Source: JBHIFB01 sp046760905 (GTDB lineage: Bacteria > Gemmatimonadota > CAZMKB01). From it: a stretch of DNA of 28,806 bases. The position numbers were made by a program, and so were the translations under genes. Under the pieces are notes generated by a model that did no database searches, was not told the DNA's origin, and worked only from the letters and a program-made list of their open reading frames with translations. Location: assembly GCA_046760905.1 (NCBI GenBank), contig JBHIFB010000027.1, positions 1-28,806 of the forward strand, written 5' to 3'. The first letter of the stretch is position 1, and each line of letters begins with the position of its first letter. Shown piece after piece: positions 23,756 to 28,806 of this stretch.

Positions 23756-24967
23756 TCAAACTCCATGGCGGCTTCTGTGCTCTGCAGCAGTGTGTGTCCT
23801 CTTCCGCTTCGAGCCGTTATGCCGATAATAGGAACAGATCCCATCGATCACCCTCTCCTGGTCGACCACGCTCAATCCGGGATAGATCGGGAGACGAATC
23901 AGCCTGCTGCTGACGTATTCGGTCACAGGAAGCTCGATCCCGGCCATGCCGAGCTGCTCTGTTACAAACGGTGATGAGTGGAGCGGGATGAAGTGGAAAG
24001 TCGTTTCGATGCCCAGGGCTCTGAGATATTTTATAAGCTCATTCCTCACAACCGAGGTTTCGGTGAGGAAATAGAAGATGTGCCAGTTCGGTCCGGCCCC
24101 TTCCGGTATCTTACAAAGCCTTATGAGGCCTCTTTCGGCGAGATTCGCGAGCCCCTCGCTGTAACGCCTCCAGATCTTCTCCCGCTCCGAGGTTATCCAT
24201 GACATCTTATCGAGCTGCACCGCGAGTATCGCCGCCATGATTTCTGAAAGGACGTAACTGCTTCCCTTCGATATCCATGTGTATCTTTCTACCTCGCCCC
24301 TTAAAAACGCTGAACGGTTCGTCCCCTTCTCCCTTATGACCTCGGCGACGCGTGCTGTTTTTTCGTCATTCGTGATGAAGGCCCCGCCCTCCCCACACAC
24401 GATGTTCTTCGTGCCGTGGAAGCTTATGCAGCCTATGTCTCCTATGCTTCCAAGCTGTGCACCTCTCCAGGTAGCACCTATGGCATGGGCGGCATCCTCG
24501 ATCACGTATATCCCGGAATTTCTTGCGATCTCAAGAAGCGAATCCATCTGGCACGACACACCGGCATAATGTACCAACACCATAGCCCTCGTCCTCGGAC
24601 TTATGACCCCCTTCACCTTATCCGGGTCGATTGTGAGATCGTCCATGCGTATGTCAACGAACACCGGCCTTGCTCCCACCATTAAAACCGCGTTGGCCGT
24701 GGAGACGAAGGTGAAACTCGGCAGCAGCACCTCATCACCCGGTCCGATGCCGAGTGTCAGGAATCCGAGTTCCATCGCGTGTGTGCAGGAGGTTACAAGC
24801 AGCGCATGACGCGCCCCCAGGAGACTCTTCAGTTTTCCCTCCACTCGCAGGCCCACGGCTCCGTTGCCTGATACATTCCCCTTCATGATGACATCAGCAG
24901 CCGCACGGGCTTCCTCCCTTCCGAGAAACGGTCGGTTGAATGGGATGAAACCTCCTCTGGCGTTCAC
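23756..24967 (-). CDS. wecE: WecE-like nucleotide-sugar 4-aminotransferase (DegT family)
   Basis: 403 aa. Of the three DegT-family proteins here this one is recognisable in detail. It matches the dTDP-4-amino-4,6-dideoxygalactose transaminase WecE (RffA) along its length: PFNRPFLG (9-16), SCTHAMELG (60-68), PGDEVLLPSFTFVSTANAV (76-94), VHYAGVSCQMD (132-142), K187 (Schiff base) in SFHGTKNIVCGEGG, then EVIREKGTNRSAFLRGEVERYTW and FHFIPLHSSP. WecE aminates dTDP-4-keto-6-deoxyglucose using glutamate to give dTDP-Fuc4N. The substrate here is inferred from similarity. No rmlA/rmlB is in the window, so the dTDP-keto-sugar must come from elsewhere. GTG start at 24967 with GGAGGT upstream; GTGA overlap with the preceding GT4, stop overlapping the flippase region. 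Confidence 0.88.
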   Translation of the reverse strand: MNARGGFIPFNRPFLGREEARAAADVIMKGNVSGNGAVGLRVEGKLKSLLGARHALLVTSCTHAMELGFLTLGIGPGDEVLLPSFTFVSTANAVLMVGARPVFVDIRMDDLTIDPDKVKGVISPRTRAMVLVHYAGVSCQMDSLLEIARNSGIYVIEDAAHAIGATWRGAQLGSIGDIGCISFHGTKNIVCGEGGAFITNDEKTARVAEVIREKGTNRSAFLRGEVERYTWISKGSSYVLSEIMAAILAVQLDKMSWITSEREKIWRRYSEGLANLAERGLIRLCKIPEGAGPNWHIFYFLTETSVVRNELIKYLRALGIETTFHFIPLHSSPFVTEQLGMAGIELPVTEYVSSRLIRLPIYPGLSVVDQERVIDGICSYYRHNGSKRKRTHTAAEHRSRHGV

Positions 24968-26121
24968 GAACTCACCTCCTCGTATTTACGCTCGAGCTTG
25001 CATGCCTCATGATGTATGTTGTAATTCTCCACGACGTGGAGTCTCCCTAATTTGCCCATCTTTCGCAGCTCCTGCGGTCTTCTGATCAGCGATGTGAGTG
25101 CTGTGGCAAGTGCCTTAACATCACCCTCTCCAACGAGGATCCCCCCCTCTCCGTTTACGACGTATTCCGGTATATCAGCATGAGTCGTCGATAGGACGGG
25201 TAGCCCGCTCGCCTGGGCCTCGAGGAGGACAGTAGGTGCTCCTCCCTCCGTATCACCGTCTTCGGCCACCCTACTCGGTGCGATGAGCAACTGAGCTCCA
25301 TACAGCTCTTTTTTGTAGGCATTATGGTCGATCATTCCCAGGAAGTGCACATACGGAGAAAGGAAATTGTCTTCTACGAACCCTTCCGCCTCCTCCCTCA
25401 TGGGCCCGTCCCCTACCACCCTGAACTCGAGGTCCATTCCCTCCCCGCGAACGAGCTTCACTGCTGCCAGGGCATCGAGCAGACCCTTCTTCTCCACGAA
25501 CCTCCCGCAGAAGAGCAGGCGAAAATTCCCACCGCTTCCGTGTAAGGGCCGCTCAATGTAGGCGAACTGCTCGACATCGACCCCGAGATGCTGGATAGCT
25601 ATCATATCGTGAGGACATCCCAGATCTATGAGCCTGCACTTCATTGCCGTGCCTTCCGCGAGGAAGAGATCGCCTTCCTCGAACAGCATCCGGAAGAGCT
25701 TCTGGTTCCCTGGTTCTTTAGCCTGTTTCGAGGCATCCACTCCGTAGAAAGATGTAATGAGAGGGATGCCGAGCCTTCTTTTCAGCACGACCGCCCTGGC
25801 ACCTAACAGACCGAAATGGGCATGCACCAGATCGGCGCCTTCAGCGCCTATGATCGATTCGGCGCCTGCGAGATCACAATCGGAACCCAGGCCGATGCGG
25901 CCCAGGATCGATTTTATCCTTTTCCTCCCGTGCCCATCCAGGAGGTAGAGCGGCTCGAAAGGAAAAAGCTCCCTGTTTCTGATCTGTCGGGTAACCACGA
26001 AGTTCTCTACCGACTGGAGGCTTCTGATGAGTTCATAGATAAAGACCTCGGAAATGCTCAGGAAACAATCCACAAGCTGCGCCACCCGCAGCCTCCTGCG
26101 CCTGCGCTTCCTTTCGCTCAC
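24964..26121 (-). CDS. GT4-family glycosyltransferase (colanic-acid WcaL/AmsK-like)
   Basis: 385 aa, GTG start at 26121 with GGAGGT 6 nt upstream and GTGA overlap with the polymerase gene. A very basic N-terminus (SERKRRRRRLR) precedes the fold. Characteristic of the WcaL/AmsK type are ADLVHAHFGLLGARAV (96-111), ITSFYGVDAS (122-131), LFCGRFVEKKGLLDALAA (203-220), VGDGPMREE (236-244) and APSRVAEDGDTEGGAPTVLLEAQASG (281-306). The donor block is E292-x8-E301, a spacing common in this branch. The basic N-terminus may help membrane attachment (inference). Likely adds one sugar in the cytoplasm. Confidence 0.91.
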   Translation of the reverse strand: MSERKRRRRRLRVAQLVDCFLSISEVFIYELIRSLQSVENFVVTRQIRNRELFPFEPLYLLDGHGRKRIKSILGRIGLGSDCDLAGAESIIGAEGADLVHAHFGLLGARAVVLKRRLGIPLITSFYGVDASKQAKEPGNQKLFRMLFEEGDLFLAEGTAMKCRLIDLGCPHDMIAIQHLGVDVEQFAYIERPLHGSGGNFRLLFCGRFVEKKGLLDALAAVKLVRGEGMDLEFRVVGDGPMREEAEGFVEDNFLSPYVHFLGMIDHNAYKKELYGAQLLIAPSRVAEDGDTEGGAPTVLLEAQASGLPVLSTTHADIPEYVVNGEGGILVGEGDVKALATALTSLIRRPQELRKMGKLGRLHVVENYNIHHEACKLERKYEEVSS

Positions 26122-27578
26122 CTGACCACCTCCCTCTCGATCGGCCTCTCGTCTCTCAGCCGCTCTTTCAACTGCGCCTTGGCGTCATCGATCTGCGGCT
26201 CGTCCGGCTCCTTGCGGCTGAGGTGGGGGGCTCTCACGACAATCGCCACCATCAGCCAGAACGGTTCCATGATCCTCACTATTATGAACGTGCTGCTCCC
26301 CACGGCATGCCCCAGCAGGGCCGCCACACCACCCATGAGCCCGAGAGAGAGGCCTCCAAAGAAAGGATCATTCAAGCGCAGGTAGTTCTTGTGTGCTGCA
26401 CGGAATATGTAAAAGAGAAGCCAGAGCATCACGGTGAGACCTATGAGACCCGTCTCCTCGAGGGTTCTCAGGAATTGTCCGTCGATGAAGCCACCGCCGG
26501 TCACTCCGTAACCGAGCATCGGATGCCTGGTCCACCTGCCGAGCGATCTCCTGTACCGGCTGATCCTTTCCGAGGTCGACGGGTCAAAAGCCACACCCGC
26601 TATCCTCTCCGTGGTACCATTCCATTTCTCCTCTTCGAAAGTGGTCACCGCCCTGTCGACAACCTGTTCTGGTAAGAGAAAAGGGGAAAGACATATGAAC
26701 AGGGCCGCGGTGATTACGAGAGGAAACTTACGGGTGCTGAATGCGAGAAAGGTCACGTACATTGGTACAAGCGCTATCCATGAACTCCTCGATAGAGTGT
26801 ACATCAGGGGGATGATTATGAGTATCCCGAGCAAGGCGAAGGTGACCTTCTCCCTGTGACGCCTCGTTGTAAGCAGCAACCCGGATATCATCGACAGCAT
26901 GAGAACCAGGTAGCCCCCAAGCGTATTCGGTTCGCCGCCCTCACCTTCGAAGGGTGCGGTTACCCTCCCTCCCGCAGGTATCTGGTAGATCGCATAGAGG
27001 CATATGATGGCACATGTGATGAAAGTGGCCTTGATGATGTTTTTAGCCTGCTCGGTGGTCTCCAGGTGATTAACAATCATGTAGAAGACTATTATGTATT
27101 CGACGTACTTCAGAGTGTAGAAGAATCCTGATACCGGCTGCACCCTGCCAACGATCATCCCCATTATGGTGGCGATGGCGACAACACTCACGTATGAAGC
27201 GATTGGCCTTCCTAGGGGAGTCCTCCTGAAAAGCCCCAATCTCTCTTTAACAATTGCAAGGCGCGCTAGCCAGCTCAGAGAAATAACTACGAGCAGAATG
27301 TCATCGAATCTCACGACTATGCTTCTTCCTTCAGCCACACCACCGCTAACGGCACCGAATTCCGGTGAAAGTAGCATCGAGAAGATGAGCAAATATATCG
27401 CCAGCCTTGTGCTTGCGAAGGTTAAAACGAAAATGCTGAAACCAACGGCCACCAGAATGGCTGAGGGAATGCTGAGCTCAGACAGCAGAAAGGCGCTGAG
27501 GAGTATTGATACTGAGAGGGCGATAATAAAAAAAGAGCTCGCCTGTGTACCCTGCAGATGACTCTCTTTGATCCTCAC
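26118..27578 (-). CDS. O-antigen polymerase/ligase-like membrane protein (Wzy_C type)
   Basis: 486 aa with roughly ten to twelve hydrophobic segments and a charged cytoplasmic-type tail (from about 450). The Wzy_C/O-antigen ligase signature region is visible: LSRSSWIALVPMYV in a membrane segment, a large hydrophilic loop with TSERISRYRRSLGRWTRHPMLGYGVTGGGFID, then LEETGLIGLTVML. In a Wzx/Wzy cluster such proteins polymerise flipped repeat units on the periplasmic side. A ligase role (WaaL-like) cannot be excluded by sequence alone. It is the only such protein in the window and adjoins the chain-length/kinase gene, which favours Wzy. GTG start at 27578 overlaps the kinase stop (GTGA). Confidence 0.88.
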   Translation of the reverse strand: MRIKESHLQGTQASSFFIIALSVSILLSAFLLSELSIPSAILVAVGFSIFVLTFASTRLAIYLLIFSMLLSPEFGAVSGGVAEGRSIVVRFDDILLVVISLSWLARLAIVKERLGLFRRTPLGRPIASYVSVVAIATIMGMIVGRVQPVSGFFYTLKYVEYIIVFYMIVNHLETTEQAKNIIKATFITCAIICLYAIYQIPAGGRVTAPFEGEGGEPNTLGGYLVLMLSMISGLLLTTRRHREKVTFALLGILIIIPLMYTLSRSSWIALVPMYVTFLAFSTRKFPLVITAALFICLSPFLLPEQVVDRAVTTFEEEKWNGTTERIAGVAFDPSTSERISRYRRSLGRWTRHPMLGYGVTGGGFIDGQFLRTLEETGLIGLTVMLWLLFYIFRAAHKNYLRLNDPFFGGLSLGLMGGVAALLGHAVGSSTFIIVRIMEPFWLMVAIVVRAPHLSRKEPDEPQIDDAKAQLKERLRDERPIEREVVR

Positions 27579-28806
27579 CGGCCCTTCCCCCCATCATGTC
27601 CATCCCCGCCGTTTCCCTTCCTGAAAGCGTCAATAAATCTCTCGGTGACTTTATCCCGGACCTTTTTGAGGGCTTCCATCCTCCTTTCCCAGCCGCCCCT
27701 CCCGGGAAGGTAGGTGTCATCTACGAAATTTGTCACAGGCGGCGCTTTTTCACCGTAGTAGTGGTAGGATACGAGGGAACTTGACACCTCCGCCCGTACG
27801 TCGTTCAATATCACTCCCCAGACACTGCCGCCGACGGCCTCGAGATGAGCCTTGGCCCTCTTAAGCATACCTCGTGCGACGCGACCCACCTTGTAAACGA
27901 GGATCGTCCCGTCGACTTTGCTCCCGAGTATCACCGAGTCGGTCACGGGCAGCGTGGGTGGAGCATCGAACAGGACTATATCGAACTCCTTTTTTACCTC
28001 TGAGATGAACTCTTCCATGCGATCAGAGCCGATGAGCTCCGATGGATTCGGGGGCATAGAGCCGCAGGTGAGTATCTTTAGGTTATCCAACCCTGCAGCC
28101 ATAAGCACGTCGTCGATGGCCATCATCCTGCCGGTCAGAATATCCGTGAGCGACTTCAGGGCGTCTTTCCACTCTACGGTTCCGAGCATCACATTCGTGA
28201 GGCCGGGTTCCATGTCGAGACCGAACATCTTGTAAAGGACCGGCCTTCTCAGATTGGCGCCAACGAGCAGCGTGCTCTTGCCGAGTTGTGCCATGGTGAT
28301 GGCCAGGTTCACAACCGTGGTTGTCTTTCCCTCCTGGAGGGTGGAGCTTGTGACTAGAAATGTATTACCCTCCTTTTTGATCCTGGCGAACTCGAGGTTG
28401 GTTCTCAGGGTTCTGTATGCTTCCGCGACCGGGGACTTCGGTTCGAAAAGAGTGATAAGGTGCGCATACTTATCGATGCCGGGATCTCCCTCGGATCGGG
28501 GCTTCTTCTTGATGATCCTCGCTCGAATGTCCTCTATGTGAATATTTGGTACGACACCGAGAACCGTCGAACCTATGTACAGCTCGACATCCTCGATCGT
28601 CCCGATACTTGTATCTATGCTCTCCCTTATAAAGGCGGCGACTATGCTCATCACAAGACCCATCAACAGGCCGGCGATCGCCCTGGCCAGCTTGCCGGTG
28701 CTGGAAACCCTTTTCGCCCCTGTGGCAAACTCCACGACCGTGAAACCGATAGCCTTCTCAGCCTCCCTCAGCTTCGCATCCTGGTACTTCTCTTTGAGAT
28801 CGCTCA
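27575..28806 (-). CDS. Wzz/Wzc-like chain-length determinant and P-loop (BY-kinase-type) protein, partial at the N-terminus
   Basis: The frame is open to the window edge, so the N-terminal part is missing. A GTG at 28735 is internal to the coiled coil and is not a real start. Visible in order: the end of a Lys/Glu-rich coiled coil, a membrane helix (ARAIAGLLMGLVMSIVAAFI), a linker, and a P-loop kinase domain. Walker A is STLQEGKTTT (nt about 28330-28350). Walker B is IVLFDAPPTLP. The Walker A' block reads LLVGANLRRP, where the usual DxD is G-x-N (nt 28253-28261). The C-terminus has SYHYYGEK and one further Tyr, but no clear terminal Tyr cluster, ending instead in a Gly/Lys/Asp-rich tail. The family controls polysaccharide chain length and export at the inner membrane. 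Kinase activity is uncertain because of A'. Confidence 0.88.
   Translation of the reverse strand, partial: SDLKEKYQDAKLREAEKAIGFTVVEFATGAKRVSSTGKLARAIAGLLMGLVMSIVAAFIRESIDTSIGTIEDVELYIGSTVLGVVPNIHIEDIRARIIKKKPRSEGDPGIDKYAHLITLFEPKSPVAEAYRTLRTNLEFARIKKEGNTFLVTSSTLQEGKTTTVVNLAITMAQLGKSTLLVGANLRRPVLYKMFGLDMEPGLTNVMLGTVEWKDALKSLTDILTGRMMAIDDVLMAAGLDNLKILTCGSMPPNPSELIGSDRMEEFISEVKKEFDIVLFDAPPTLPVTDSVILGSKVDGTILVYKVGRVARGMLKRAKAHLEAVGGSVWGVILNDVRAEVSSSLVSYHYYGEKAPPVTNFVDDTYLPGRGGWERRMEALKKVRDKVTERFIDAFRKGNGGDGHDGGKGR

Noticed and set aside
28724..28735. GTG at 28735 as start of the kinase gene
   Set aside because: The frame stays open to the window edge with coiled-coil sequence typical of chain-length proteins, so the gene is truncated by the window instead.

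Overview
The window is almost entirely one surface-polysaccharide (exopolysaccharide, capsule or O-antigen type) biosynthesis cluster. Nineteen confident genes plus one probable small ORF lie head-to-tail on the minus strand (28806 down to 2367). A single convergent gene, a membrane-anchored alkaline-phosphatase-superfamily protein, lies on the plus strand (298-2310). The Wzx-type flippase, Wzy/O-antigen-ligase-type membrane protein, Wzc-type chain-length/kinase protein and two GT9 (heptosyltransferase-family) domains suggest a Gram-negative-type envelope. GC is roughly 55-57% in sampled parts of the operon and lower (about 40-47%) in sampled parts of the plus-strand gene. The phylum cannot be fixed from this sequence. 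Nothing marks it as a well-known model organism, and an uncultivated lineage is plausible (inference).

Layout in transcription order on the minus strand: a Wzz/Wzc-like chain-length and P-loop kinase protein cut by the window edge (27575->28806); a Wzy-like polymerase/ligase (26118-27578); a GT4 (24964-26121); a WecE-like sugar aminotransferase (23756-24967); a WzxC-like flippase (22200-23753); a small ORF with an internal 8-codon duplication (22056-22196); a tandem GT4-GT4 protein (19648-22059); four more GT4 enzymes (18461-19651, 17314-18459, 16199-17317, 15043-16185); a GT2-GT9 fusion (12912-15074); a GT9-methyltransferase fusion (11068-12915); a DegT aminotransferase (9858-11105) overlapping a radical SAM/SPASM-like protein (8747-9865); a GT4 (7439-8683); a membrane PHP-like protein (5913-7442); a WbqC-family protein (5182-5916); a PIG-L deacetylase (4571-5185); a DegT aminotransferase (3494-4561); and a WecA/MraY-type sugar-1-phosphate transferase (2367-3497).

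The genes fit a Wzx/Wzy-dependent pathway. The WecA-like enzyme would prime undecaprenyl phosphate. About eight GT4 domains, one GT2 and two GT9 domains would extend the repeat unit. Three PLP aminotransferases, a deacetylase, a WbqC protein, a radical SAM protein and a methyltransferase would provide or modify unusual sugars. The flippase would export the unit, the Wzy-like protein would join units, and the Wzc-like protein would set chain length. Most junctions are 4-nt ATGA, GTGA or TTGA overlaps, so one polycistronic message starting beyond position 28806 is likely. No nucleotide-sugar synthesis genes other than aminotransferases are present, nor an outer-membrane export gene.

The least conventional elements are three multidomain transferase fusions, the radical SAM/aminotransferase pair, the PHP-like membrane protein with substituted metal ligands, the kinase with a substituted Walker A' motif, and the uncatalogued 46-codon ORF.
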